This document shows positions 22,555 through 33,086 of a stretch of DNA of 64,000 bases, piece by piece; within the stretch, counting starts at the first letter, position 1; each line of letters opens with the position of its first letter. This DNA comes from Lasiodiplodia sp. COLG20. Lineage: Eukaryota; Ascomycota; Dothideomycetes; Botryosphaeriales; Botryosphaeriaceae. The stretch is taken from the NCBI GenBank assembly GCA_009801085.1, contig VNWV01000028.1, forward strand, positions 103,362 through 167,361, given 5' to 3'. The notes under the pieces are model-generated. The model ran no database searches. It was given only the letters and a program-made list of their open reading frames with translations, and was not told the DNA's origin. A program made the position numbers and the translations under genes.

Positions 22555-24230
22555 ATGGTGCTCGGTTACGGGGGCTTCCTCGGCCTCAGCGGCGGCAACG
22601 AATACCGACACAAATTCCGACAAGCGACCAAGGACTTCCTGAAGAAACACGTTTTCGCGAAGAACCGGGGCCAGGTGACGTGTGCGTTGTCCGTGACGTC
22701 CGGTTTCGTTTTCGCGGTTGCCACTAGCCATGGAAGCCTCATCATGTCCGGCATCGCCAGACGAAAACGGCGCGTCGACGACCGCAAGACCGAGATGATC
22801 CAGGAGCTGAAGAGGCGCAGTATAGTGCTTCACGAAATGGATTGGATGGACGTGTGCATGGCCAATGAATCCTTTGCATTGGGTATTGGTGTTGTCGAAG
22901 GCGCGGACGATCACATTGGACTCACCACTCCCTCCTCAAATAGTGACGTCCAAGAGATCGTCTCTCGACCCAGTACGGCCACTCAGGAGTTTGTTGATTC
23001 CATGTCGGTGCCGACCGATGAGTGGGTCTCGCGTGGCGCACTGAGTGTGGCTCAGCTACTCGGCATTGACGGACCAGTCCCGGAGGTCGACGCATTCGGC
23101 ACCAAGGTCGCTGATGATGATTCAGCAGTGGACCTCTCACAGACATTCGGCAATACCGCAGCTCAGCAGCTTTCATGGTGGGTTACGGAGCCCTTCACAA
23201 ACCCAGACTGGAACCGCAGAGCCTCGCAATCACTGGGCTGCAGTCGATACCTCGGATCAACTTCTCGGACATGTGACTGCTGTTGGAAATCAATTAACTC
23301 AGGCTCCTACATGCGTAAGTACCTCCTCTCTCATTTTTTTGTTGATTTTCCTGATGCTGACGTTTGAGCAAAGACTGCTGTAAATGTAGCGATGACGATT
23401 TCGACCTATGCATGGATTGCTATGCTGAGGGCGAGCGTTGCCGTTGCTCAAAAGGAGGGCTTAAGCCTATTCAGTTTGCTTGGCCCGGAAGTCTGTTCCA
23501 CCCTAACAGGCATGAGTATTACGAAAGATTTGAAAAGAACTTGAACTTGATATGCGATATCTGTTTGGGGAGCATCACTCAAGGACGATATTTCCGTAAG
23601 TTTATGACGAAACATCCTCCCCACACCAGACAGCTGACCATAAAGAATGTCTTGAGTGCGGGCCTCCATCTCCGGGAGGCTTCGACATTTGTCTCAACTG
23701 TTACGTGAATGGAAAGGGGTGCCGACGCCCAGAAATTCATCCTCTTTATTCATCCATGTGGGCCTTTGCTCCATGCAAAGAGGCTCTCAATCCATATGAG
23801 TTGGAGGGGGTCGGAGACGCCCATTGTCGGAGCTGCAGCGATACCATTGTCCAGGGCGCTTTCTACCGTAAGTTTCCCATATTTTCCATGTTGCAGACGA
23901 GGCTGATCTATCAAAGATTGCAACAAATGCGACAAGGGATCATTTGATCTCTGTCACAGCTGTTACGAGGCTGGCTCTGGCTGCTACAACCAGACACATG
24001 TATTGTCACGGTTCAACTCATTCAGTCAAGTTTCCAAGTCCCGGAACCAGAAGTGGTTGGTTTGCGATTTGCCAGACTGCCAGAGAATACTGGATGTTGG
24101 GGAAGCGCTCTACGTTTGCGAGACCTGTCATCCACGAGAGGGTACATCGTTTGTCCTGTGCCACTCATGCTATGGCAGTGGTGCAGGTTGCTATAGCCGA
24201 GACCATCAACTTAAGAAGATTAAGGGATGA
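22555..24230 (+). CDS. Protein with four ZZ-type zinc fingers
   Basis: Exons 22555-23314, 23374-23595, 23646-23867 and 23917-24230 give 505 residues. The ~240-residue N-terminus has a hydrophobic segment (SVTSGFVFAVATSHGSL) and an acidic middle. Four ZZ-like fingers follow, each C-x2-C...C-x2-C-x4-6-FDLC-x2-CY-x4-C: starting CDCCWKSI, CDICLGSI, CRSCSDTI and CDLPDCQRI. ZZ fingers bind two zinc ions and usually mediate protein or histone-tail/N-degron recognition. Introns 1-3 all interrupt at phase 1, at the equivalent point after GxY/GxF in successive fingers. Exons 2 and 3 are both exactly 222 nt. This points to growth by exon duplication. No catalytic domain is visible. Confidence 0.88.
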
Positions 24231-25179
24231 GGGGTTAATTCGCGGATGATGTTGCAGTTTTCAAGCGTGTAAAATTCCAACGGAAGGCCTTTAAGCTAGT
24301 CAAGTGGTAGCTTTATTTAAGAAGTTTCAATCATTATTCTTGATCGTTGACACCGGGTAAAATGATATTTCCTACAATTGATCAAGACGACCATTGGTGG
24401 TCTTGGAAAGTTGCCGTGTTTATGCGAACGTGTAGTTGTTGAACGCCGATAACGCTAGCGGATTAGTCATTCTCGGGATACCAAAAATGGTATGTGATTC
24501 CGGTGGAGGTGTTATGCTATCTCCCGCCTTCAAACTCTCATAATTGCAACAAATTGAATTTCCAATATAGTGATGAAGCAAAAGTTCAAGTACACTGTAC
24601 GAGCGTATTTTTTCTCCATGGTGATAGGCCTACCTGTCTTGCTCAAGCAGTCTCGCTTTGAAAATCATACCCGCATTTACCTTAGAGGCTATCGATTCCG
24701 CGCCTTACATTTAACGGCTCCGGTAGTGTTAAAAGGTGCCTTTCCCGGTATTTATTCCGGGAACAGGAAATGATGTCCGATCGTGCCCTCCAGAGAGAAA
24801 CTTTAATGCGATCGCCGATGATCAAACAGCAATTCACCAACGCTGTATTCCTCGCTACGATATCACAACCGAACTTTCCATGGCACGGGCAGGGCATCAC
24901 AAATGAAAAATGCAGATGTGGAATCTCCGACATGGATTTCAATTGCATCAAATCGTATGGGAATGGAGAGCTCAGACGGACATTAGTGGCCGGGTTCGAG
25001 TTTTGCCGTCGGTTGTGTCCCTGGCAAAAGATAACAACTCACTGAGTCACTACCCCACCTCCACCTCTACAACTTGAAACAGCCAGACAGTCTCTTCCTA
25101 CTAACGCAACGAGAGTTTTCAAGTCTTCACACCCGTTAGGCTATATCCAATACATAACTCGTATTTTTCGAAGGAGAAA
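24231..25179. other. Intergenic, promoter side of MFS gene
   Basis: About 950 bases between two plus-strand genes. No domain-bearing frame. The region before 25180 is C/A-rich, as in many fungal leaders. Confidence 0.55.
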
Positions 25180-26520
25180 ATGCCTCAAGAAGCCAGCAGC
25201 CCTGATGGTCAACGAATGCCAATGTCGAGTCATCACGAGCCCGGAATCTACACCCCCGCCGACACCACTGACCAGTCAATCGACGAATACTACACCGAAT
25301 ACCCTGACGGAGGATCGAAGGCATGGCTGCAAGTTCTGTCCGGCAACTTGTGCAATGCACTGTCTTGGGGGCTGCCAGCCAGCTTTGGGGTGTTTCAGCT
25401 GCATTACACCGAGACTATGCATCTTCCGTCTTCGCAAGTATCATGGATTGGCTCGATACAGGTCTTCTTGACATTTGCCACCTGCACCATCGTTGGCAGG
25501 CTAGCAGACTCCGGATACTCACGACACTGCATCTTTGTGGGGTGTGTGATCATTGTTTCAGGCACGTTCATTACCAGCAGCTGCACCGCGTACTGGCAAA
25601 TCCTGCTGGCACAAGGAATCTACACGGGATTGGGATTGGGGATGGTCTTCATGCCTACCGTGGCCGTCATTGGCTGTTACTTCAAAAGAAGGCGGTCGCT
25701 GGCGCTGTCGCTCTCCGCAACCGGAGGCGGATTCGGCAGTTTGCTGTTCCCCTCCACTGTCCAGTATCTCATTCCCCAAGTCGGATTCCCGTGGGCCGTA
25801 CGGTGCGCTGCCTTCTTGGCTCTGTTCGTGGCAGTTATCGCCAACTTTTGTCTATGCCCACGCTCCATGCCGACGAAGCCCGGCCCCTTGGTCCGGCTGC
25901 AGGCTTTCAGAGAAGCGCCTTACTTCCTCTTTGCGCTGAGCGTCTTTCTCTACTTCTTAGCACTCTACTTCGGATTCTTCTACGTAAGTTGTGGTAAAAA
26001 CCCGGATCAGGCTCTATGCATGCTGACTTGCAAGATCAACGCGTATGCCCGCAACGTCGTTGGCTTCTCGTCCACCGAGGCCGTGTCACTGCTGCTCATC
26101 ACCAACGCCACGAGCATCCCGTTGCGGCCTATGGTGGGATACATCGCCGACCGCTTTCTCGGCCCAATCAATACATTCATCATTTCCATGTCCTTTCTGG
26201 GTTGCATGGAATTCGTGTGGATCAGCGTCAGAACAAGACTCGGCATGTACATCTTCAGCGCTTTCTTTGGAATGGCCAATGGCGCGGCACAGGGCATGTT
26301 CGTCGGCGCTCTTGCCAGTTTGACAACGGACCCGCGGGAAATGGGCGCCAGGTTCGGAATGATAGCTACGCTCTCGGGATTTGCAACCCTAGCGGGGCCT
26401 CCGATAGCAGGCGCAATCATTGACGAGACTGGCGGACATTACATCCGGGCACAAGTTTGGGCGGGAGTTATGGTATTGATCGGCTCTGCTTTCCTTGTCG
26501 CAGCGAGATTGAAGAGCTAG
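25180..26520 (+). CDS. MFS transporter, monocarboxylate-permease (MCT) type
   Basis: Exons 25180-25983 and 26035-26520 give 429 residues. A polar N-terminus of ~45 residues ends in the family signature PDGGSKAWLQVLSGN. About 12 transmembrane segments follow, with the loop 2-3 motif IVGRLADSGYSR, FMPTVAVIGCYFKRRRSLAL, and GARFGMIATLSGFATLAGPP in the C-terminal half. The 51-nt intron is stop-free and a multiple of three, so a retained-intron form would add 17 polar residues inside a membrane helix. The GTAAGT donor and CTGAC branch argue that it is spliced. It is a plasma-membrane exporter or importer of small acids. It lies convergent to the P450 gene. Confidence 0.9.
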   Translation: MPQEASSPDGQRMPMSSHHEPGIYTPADTTDQSIDEYYTEYPDGGSKAWLQVLSGNLCNALSWGLPASFGVFQLHYTETMHLPSSQVSWIGSIQVFLTFATCTIVGRLADSGYSRHCIFVGCVIIVSGTFITSSCTAYWQILLAQGIYTGLGLGMVFMPTVAVIGCYFKRRRSLALSLSATGGGFGSLLFPSTVQYLIPQVGFPWAVRCAAFLALFVAVIANFCLCPRSMPTKPGPLVRLQAFREAPYFLFALSVFLYFLALYFGFFYVSCGKNPDQALCMLTCKINAYARNVVGFSSTEAVSLLLITNATSIPLRPMVGYIADRFLGPINTFIISMSFLGCMEFVWISVRTRLGMYIFSAFFGMANGAAQGMFVGALASLTTDPREMGARFGMIATLSGFATLAGPPIAGAIIDETGGHYIRAQVWAGVMVLIGSAFLVAARLKS

Positions 26521-26770
26521 GAAATGATTTATCGATCTATGTTTTGAGTGGTAGCTCCGGATAGTGGGTCAGTGTAGGCACTCCACCAGAAGGCGAGACT
26601 ACATTTCATAGCGATAGTCGGGTACAGTGAATGAAGTGTTGTATCTATTGTACTCCCTCTGCAACAGCAGCAACCACGACATGGTTCTAAGCAATAGCTG
26701 CAGCCCTCGCCACACACAGAGAAAATGTCCGTTGCGACTTCTTGTAGATAACGCTCCCCAAAGTAGTAGC

Positions 26771-28412
26771 TCACTGCACATGATGAAGGCCAAGCATAAG
26801 TTCCTCCTTCTTCCACAAAACCCAAACTTTCTGCTCCATCCACGAGTGGCTTTGTTCACCTAGCTTCAAATCGAAGTGCCACAGGATCTTGGCCAAAACG
26901 AGACGGATTTCGTGGTATGCAAGACTTCAAGGAGTTAGTAGGGTGGTCGGGAAGTTGGAAAGGAGATGAGGCCTTACTTCTTTCCAAGACAGTTGCGGGG
27001 TCCAACAGAAAAGGGCTGGACAATGTCTTTGTTGTCTTTGTCAAAGCCAGTGCCCGGGAGCCAACGTTCAGGAATGAACTCATTCGGGCGCTGAAAATTG
27101 AATCTTGAATGATAGGCTGCCCATTGGGGAACGGCAACACGTGTCTGGGCCTCTGATTAGCAAATGGCTTGACGTGGTTGGGGGTAAAAGATGGGAAAAC
27201 CTTACATTTTCTGGTACCCATTTACCACAGATAGCATTGCCTCCGGGTGGAGTGACTCGGGGTAGGCCGACCGCAACGGGTGGATAGCAGCGGAAGCCTT
27301 CCTGCAAGCAAGCCGCCAGGTACGGCATTCTCGCCAGATTTTCGAACGTCAAGTCTTCCTCGGATTGTATCTGGCGCACTTCTTCGACCAGTTTCTGCAT
27401 CTTGTCGGGATTCTCGAGCAGGAGATAGACGAGCCCGCTGAGGAGGGTTGCGGTCGTCTCTGTCCCAGCGAGCATGAACACAGCTCCATGCGAATGCATT
27501 TGCGGCACCGTCATCTTTCCTTTGTTGCTGCCGAGAATGAGGTTCCAGAAGTCGGGCTTCGTACTGCCGTTCGCCAGCCTGCGATCCACACGCTCGGCCG
27601 TGTGCTCAAAATGAGCCCTGCGTTTCTCTTGTAGGCCTGGAATGAACCGAATCGCAAATCGGCCGATGGCGTACTCCTGGATGTTGTTGAGGAAAGCCCC
27701 TGCTTTGATGCCATCAAAGATGGCAGTGACCCAAGGGGTGTAGTCGGACCGTTGGAGTAAACCGAGAGGCTCGCCGAAGGTGAGGTCCCCGATGATGTCA
27801 AATGTCGCGAAGTTGAGCAGCCTGACGATGTCTATCTCGGAGTTCTGACTGGTTTCAGCTGCACTCCGCATGGCTTGGATGAGCTGGTCGATATAAGTCC
27901 GAATCAGCGGCTCCTGTTGCTTCAGTGCCTTGTCGGAGAAGGCGGCCGAAAAGATGCGTCGGACCACGCTGTGCTCGTCGTCGGCGGTGATGGCGAAAAT
28001 GCTTGGCTCGCCGTTGGGCTCCGGAGTGTAGAACTTGACGTCTTTGGGGTTTGACTTTTTGCCTCCCGTCCGGTGTCCGTAGATGTCCTTCCATGCCTGA
28101 GGCGAGATGAAGCTGAGGCGATTGGGGCCAAGGCGCACGGCTTCGCCATATTGCTCATGAATACGATGTGTCCAAGGCACAACGTCTCCTCGCAACGAAG
28201 CAAATTTGAATACAAGGTCCGTTGCAGCGGCATATTTCGGCCCCGGGTCTGTATGCGTCAGTAGACGAACATAGAGGTAAAGAGAGAATGGACCTACAGT
28301 GGCGCAAGGGATGGAAAAGGATGTTGTAGACACATTCTAAAACAAATCCGAGAACAAACTGCATGGACACGAAATTAACAATCAGAACCACGTCCCAGTT
28401 GATGATGACCAT
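26771..28412 (-). CDS. Cytochrome P450 monooxygenase (CYP65-like)
   Basis: Exons (minus strand) 28412-28298, 28248-27206, 27144-26978 and 26924-26771 give 492 residues. There is an N-terminal membrane anchor (residues ~5-30). FHPLRHYPGPK is rebuilt across intron 1. The I-helix is FMLAGTETTATL, the ExxR is CLQEGFR, the PERF-like block is EFIPERWLPG, and the haem loop is FSVGPRNCLG with the axial Cys. The final exon gives LAYHEIRLVLAKILWHFDL. This matches the class II ER-bound fungal P450s related to isotrichodermin C-15 hydroxylase. It probably oxidises a secondary metabolite. Neighbours are a convergent MFS transporter and, 1.5 kb away, an epoxide hydrolase. Confidence 0.92.
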
Positions 28413-29968
28413 ACCAGAACCACAGAGGCTTTCAGAAAGGATGTGATGTCTAAGCCGACACCCGGTATTTTCCCAGGAGAATCGTTCGCAAGGTATGACA
28501 TGCTGAGCGCTAGGGTAATGGAGAAGAAAGAAGAAGCGGAGATGAAGATGTGTACTGATTTCTGAACGGCCTTTCAGCAGGTTTATTTATGTTTGCAGAT
28601 GGAAGAGCGGATGTAAGGAGTTCCGTCTACTCCAGAGAGAGCTCGACTCTACAACATGAGTTTTGGACGGAATAGGTCAGTCCGAGCTTCCTCAGAGCTA
28701 TGATTCATATTGCATCACTTGAAAAAGGCCGAATAGTATTACCGAGTGGCTGTGTGCTGTTAGTGGTAGAATAGTTTCCAATCAGAGCCGTTTCATAATC
28801 TCTTACCTCGTTCCGTTTCGGGATTGGAAGCGCTAACACTGTACGCCTGCGCAGCATGTTGCTCAACAGGAGGTGTGCTTCGGCTATCGGCTATAATCAT
28901 GCAAGTAACGGCGGAGGGTGCCAAGCAGCCTGAATCGTTGACCTCGATTATTTTTGCACACCGCTTGCTGCCTTCTGTTGCATGCGTTAGGGTCCAATTT
29001 ACTTCTTCCCGGCATACTTTTGCTTTCTAAACGTCTTCGGGAGTCATATTACAATAATCTTCGAGGAAATGTAGTGTACATATGCATTTAATTTTGATCT
29101 GGATCCCCCAAAAGCATTCGTTTCATTGCATGAAAAATGGGTGTTATTGTCCCTGGCAGCCAAGAGGCGAAGAATGATGATGGTACTTGGATCTCTTTGA
29201 TGGTGGCGCGTAGCCAATCAGAAATCGGTGCGTCTTTACGGTGTCCTGTTTCCGGTTTACCGGGGGTGGACAACGATTGGCTCTAGCCTGAATCGCGGAT
29301 ATCCATGCACGCTTCGGGCATGATTCATGCACAGTACAGCGCTGTCGGATAAACAGTGCATTGCCCACATGGGATGAACGTAGGGCTCCAAGGCCCTTCT
29401 ACTTCCTTAAACTACATGTACTCGTCCCATAAGCACGAGCAACTCTTCCGATCTCACGCAAACTTCCCCTCTTTCACATGCACGACTTGCTTCGAAATAT
29501 ACTTTTCATATGCCCTATTTCCGTTCATATCTCCATGGCAAGCAAATGGATGACTTCGCGATGGGTTTCTGACGACTGCCAATAGAATCCGACCATGCTG
29601 GCCCGGATATCGGAAACACACGCACCGTGGCCAAGTAGAAATTCTTGTACTACGGTCGGCCGAGGATCTCATCATCGGTTGGAGTCGTTCTGCATAAAAT
29701 GCCGGGGTCGGGTTCCCACGGATCCGCTCTCCGTCCGCACTCCGCACGAATGCCTTGAAGGTTTGAGAAAAGGACAGACAAAATAGTGGGGTAAGCGCCT
29801 ATCTACGTACCAGAAGGGTAATTAGTAATCTCCATAGTCCCCGCCGTGTGCCGAATCCGCCTCTCGTCTATAAGAGAAAGGTTGTAGACGCTCGTACTAT
29901 GGATCCACGGCCCTCTCCACAAAACTCGCATCCCCAACGAAAACACCACCACCACCACCACATCAACC
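28413..29968. other. Divergent intergenic region, no gene seen
   Basis: About 1.55 kb between the P450 (-) and epoxide hydrolase (+) starts, holding both promoters. Short frames only. The last 60 bases are CA-rich leader sequence. Confidence 0.55.
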
Positions 29969-31396
29969 ATGGCGTCCCCCTTCGCAACCCCTCCCCACCC
30001 CGTCACGGGCGGCAAACTCTCCCCCTTCACCGTCTCCGTCCCCGACGCCGAAATCCAAAAGCTGCAAACGCTCCTCTCCCTCCTCCCCATCGCGGCCCCC
30101 AACCACGCCAACGCCGCGCAGCACGCCGGGCGCTTCGGCGTGACGCGCGACTGGCTCGCGTCGGCCGTCGCGCACTGGGCCGACCCCACGAAGTTCGACT
30201 GGCGCGCGCACGAAGCCGCCATCAACAGCGTGCCGCACTTCAAGCTCGACATCGTCGATGATTACGATGCCTCGGGCTCGGGCAAGCCCTACTCGATCCA
30301 TTTCGCCGCCCTTTTTTCGGCGAACCCAAATGCGCTCCCCATCCTCCTGATGCACGGCTGGCCCGGCTCCTTTACAGAGTTTCTGCCCATCCTACTCGCC
30401 CTGCGCGAGCGCTACGCGGCCGACCCCGCCGCCCTGCCGTACCACCTCGTCGTGCCGTCGCTGACCGGCTTCGGCTTCTCGTCGGCGCCGCCGGTGGACG
30501 TCGATTTGACGACTGAAGACCAGGCACGGATCATGGCGAAGCTGATGGCGACGCTCGGCTTTGGGAAGAAGGGAGGCGCGGGCGGTACCGGCGGCGGGTA
30601 CCTGGTGCAAGGTGGGGACGTGGGGTCCATTGTCGGCACGGCCATGGCCGCGCTGTACGATGACGTCAGGGGAGCGCACCTGAACATGATCATGATGCGG
30701 GAGCCGCCGCCGGGCGTGGACGCCGCGGCCGTCAAGTATTCGGAGCGCGAGCTGGAGAAGATGGAGGACGGGAAGCGCTTCCTCGAGACGGGGTCTGATT
30801 ATGCGCGCATTCACGGGAATAAGCCGAGCACCGTCGGGTTTGCTGTCGGTAGCAGCCCCGTTGCGCTGCTGGCGTGGTGAGTTTCAGGTTCGAATTGGGG
30901 CCAATGGTGTGTTGGCTGATTGTATTACCAGGATCGGAGAGAAAATGCTGGCGTGGTCGGACCCTGCGACTAGCCCTTCGTTGGACGACATCTTGAGAAA
31001 CATCAGCATTTATTGGTTCAGCGGATGCTACCCGACGAGTATCTGGTTTTACCGTAACGTATGTTTTCGTGCTACTTGAACATTGGAGTAGCTTACTAAC
31101 GAAAATGCAGTTCGTCGACCGGAGCAGGATCTCAGAACGTATTACCTGGAAGGGTATCAAGGGAAAGCCTGTTGGCTTCTCCTCGTTCAGAAGGGAAATC
31201 AGTCTGCCTCCAAAGGCATGGCTGGATGCAACTGGAGTTGTATCGTGGTACAGAGAACACGAACAAGTAAGTCGATCCCTTCCACTCGTGATAGTCCCAC
31301 TGACATGGACTGGGTTAGGGTGGCCACTTTGCCGCGCTTGAGCGACCTCAAGTGCTGTGGAAGGATGTCGAGGACTTTATCAAGGAATCCTTTTAG
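29969..31396 (+). CDS. Epoxide hydrolase (alpha/beta-hydrolase, microsomal EH type)
   Basis: Exons 29969-30876, 30932-31058, 31111-31266 and 31319-31396 give 422 residues. The N-terminal EHN domain is visible at residues ~15-115 (SPFTVSVPDAEIQKLQTLL...). The alpha/beta core then shows the oxyanion motif LMHGWPGSFTEF, the nucleophile elbow QGGDVGSIVG (Asp), the Tyr-bearing lid region SIYWFSGCYPTSI, and the catalytic His in GGHFAALERP at the start of the last exon. The acid residue probably lies in exon 3. It converts epoxides to vicinal diols. In fungi it serves detoxification or secondary metabolism. It lies beside a P450 and a PSD-like decarboxylase. Confidence 0.92.
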
Positions 31397-31832
31397 TCAT
31401 TGATGTGGCAATGTTCGTGTTCGTGCGGTTCGAATAAGAAACTACAGACTCGCCGCGTCATGGCGTGATTATTGATACGGCGATTCTGCGAGAGTCGATT
31501 AGGCAACCAGACTATGCAGGGTTCTCCATTTCATTCAGGGGTACATTATCGTTGCATATCTGTCTGTAGCACACACCCGTCCATCTGGGTGGCCTTTCGG
31601 CTACACCGAAGACTCATCATGCACTTTCTTTTCCAAGCGTCGTTGTTTGAATCCGCATTTGGACTGTGAATACAACCATGTTGATCTTCACCTCAACCAA
31701 AGCCGAAACCGGACACAGACTGTCTATATAATCTCCTTCTTACTTTGTAGGATACCAAGCCAACAGCTTCTCACAATCACTCCATCTTCCTCCACTATCA
31801 ATTGACCTTCAACCCAACACACCAATCCAAAA
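31397..31832 (+). promoter_or_regulatory. Promoter region of the PSD-like decarboxylase gene, TATATAA near 31725
   Basis: 436 bases between two plus-strand genes. TATATAA at about 31725-31731 lies ~105 bases upstream of the ATG at 31833, followed by a CA-rich leader (CACCAATCCAAAAATG start context). No gene is seen in this stretch. Confidence 0.5.
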
Positions 31833-33086
31833 ATGTCCTCTGGTCTTGTCACTCCCCCTGGAGCCTCCATGCCTGGGAAGAAACTTCGATCCGGCAGCGA
31901 CTATCTATCAGTCCGACCTGATGAACACCCGACAGACATTCTCCACCGCTTCGATCCCATCATCATCCTGCTCACGACCTGGCTCGCCCAAGCCGCACCA
32001 GGCGGCCTCAAACAGGCCGTCGAGTCCGCCAAAAAGAAGCTCCCCAGCACCCTGGCCAAAGTCCCCATCCGCACCGAGAGCGACTTCCTCCACTTCGCCA
32101 ACAGCCTCCTGACCTGGATCCCACACGAGACCTTCGCCGCCAAAAACGTCTACGAAGTCCTCGGCCTCTTCTACTTCATCCTCGACCAGCCGCCCCTCCT
32201 CTCCCTCCAAACGCCCATCCGCCCGGACCAGCTGGGCCAGGACCTCACCTGGCTCTCCTCCTGGCTCGTCGTCTACGCGCAACTCGTCGGCCTACACATG
32301 GACACCCCCGCCTCCCTCACACCCGCATCCCTCAAAACCTTCGCCGACTCGCCCCCCTACAGCTTCGCCGAGGCGCTCGTGCCCGCCCGCGGCTTCCGCA
32401 CCTTCAACGAGTTCTTCGCGCGCCACCTCAAGCCCGGCATGCGCCCCATCGCCGCGCCGCTCGACGACGCCGTCGTCGTGTACCCGGCGGACTGCACGTA
32501 CACGAACGAGCGCAGCAACCCCAACGCGTTCGCCGTGCAGGAGGGCGGGGTGGTCGACGTCAAGGGCGTCGAGTGGAGCATCGGCGGGCTGCTGCGCGGC
32601 AGCAAGTACGCGGGCGCGTTCGACGGCGGCGTGTGGATGCATGCGCTTATCAATACGTTCAACTACCACCGCCAGCATGCGCCCGTCGGCGGCACGGTGC
32701 TCGAGGCGACGAATATCCAGGGCGCTGTGTACACCGAGGCCAATGCGAAGGGCGGCGGCCAAGAGGAGCTCGAGATCGTCGATGCGCCTGGCTTCCAGTT
32801 CCTGCAGACGCGCGGCCTCGTCGTCATCGATAATCCGGTTGTGGGGTTGGTTGCCGTGCTGCCCATCGGCATGGCACAGGTCTCGGCCGTGCGGCTGTCG
32901 GTGCGCGTGGGCGATGTGCTGTGCAAGGGGGATGAGATCTCGACGTTTGCGTTTGGCGGGTCGGATATCGTGTGCGTCTTTCAGCAGCGGGCGGGTTTGA
33001 CGGTGGACGACCTCGTGCCGTCGCCGGAGGGCACATACTCGAGGTACGGCACCATGCTGGCGAGGGCGAGGCCGGTGGGGGGATGA
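31833..33086 (+). CDS. Phosphatidylserine-decarboxylase-family enzyme, PsiD-like soluble branch
   Basis: A single exon of 417 residues. The C-terminal half is the PSD fold (PF02666): FNEFFARHLKPGMRPIAAP, NTFNYHRQHAPVGG with the proton-transfer His residues, VVGLVAVLPIGMAQVS, and the self-cleavage site FAFGGSDIVCVF near residue 375. GGS replaces the LGST of true membrane PSDs. There is no mitochondrial targeting or membrane helix, and the N-terminal ~170 residues are a helical extension. This layout fits the soluble PSD-like enzymes, including PsiD-type aromatic amino-acid decarboxylases, that make pyruvoyl-dependent amines. The substrate is inferred, not shown. It sits 436 bases after an epoxide hydrolase on the same strand. 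Confidence 0.85.
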   Translation: MSSGLVTPPGASMPGKKLRSGSDYLSVRPDEHPTDILHRFDPIIILLTTWLAQAAPGGLKQAVESAKKKLPSTLAKVPIRTESDFLHFANSLLTWIPHETFAAKNVYEVLGLFYFILDQPPLLSLQTPIRPDQLGQDLTWLSSWLVVYAQLVGLHMDTPASLTPASLKTFADSPPYSFAEALVPARGFRTFNEFFARHLKPGMRPIAAPLDDAVVVYPADCTYTNERSNPNAFAVQEGGVVDVKGVEWSIGGLLRGSKYAGAFDGGVWMHALINTFNYHRQHAPVGGTVLEATNIQGAVYTEANAKGGGQEELEIVDAPGFQFLQTRGLVVIDNPVVGLVAVLPIGMAQVSAVRLSVRVGDVLCKGDEISTFAFGGSDIVCVFQQRAGLTVDDLVPSPEGTYSRYGTMLARARPVGG

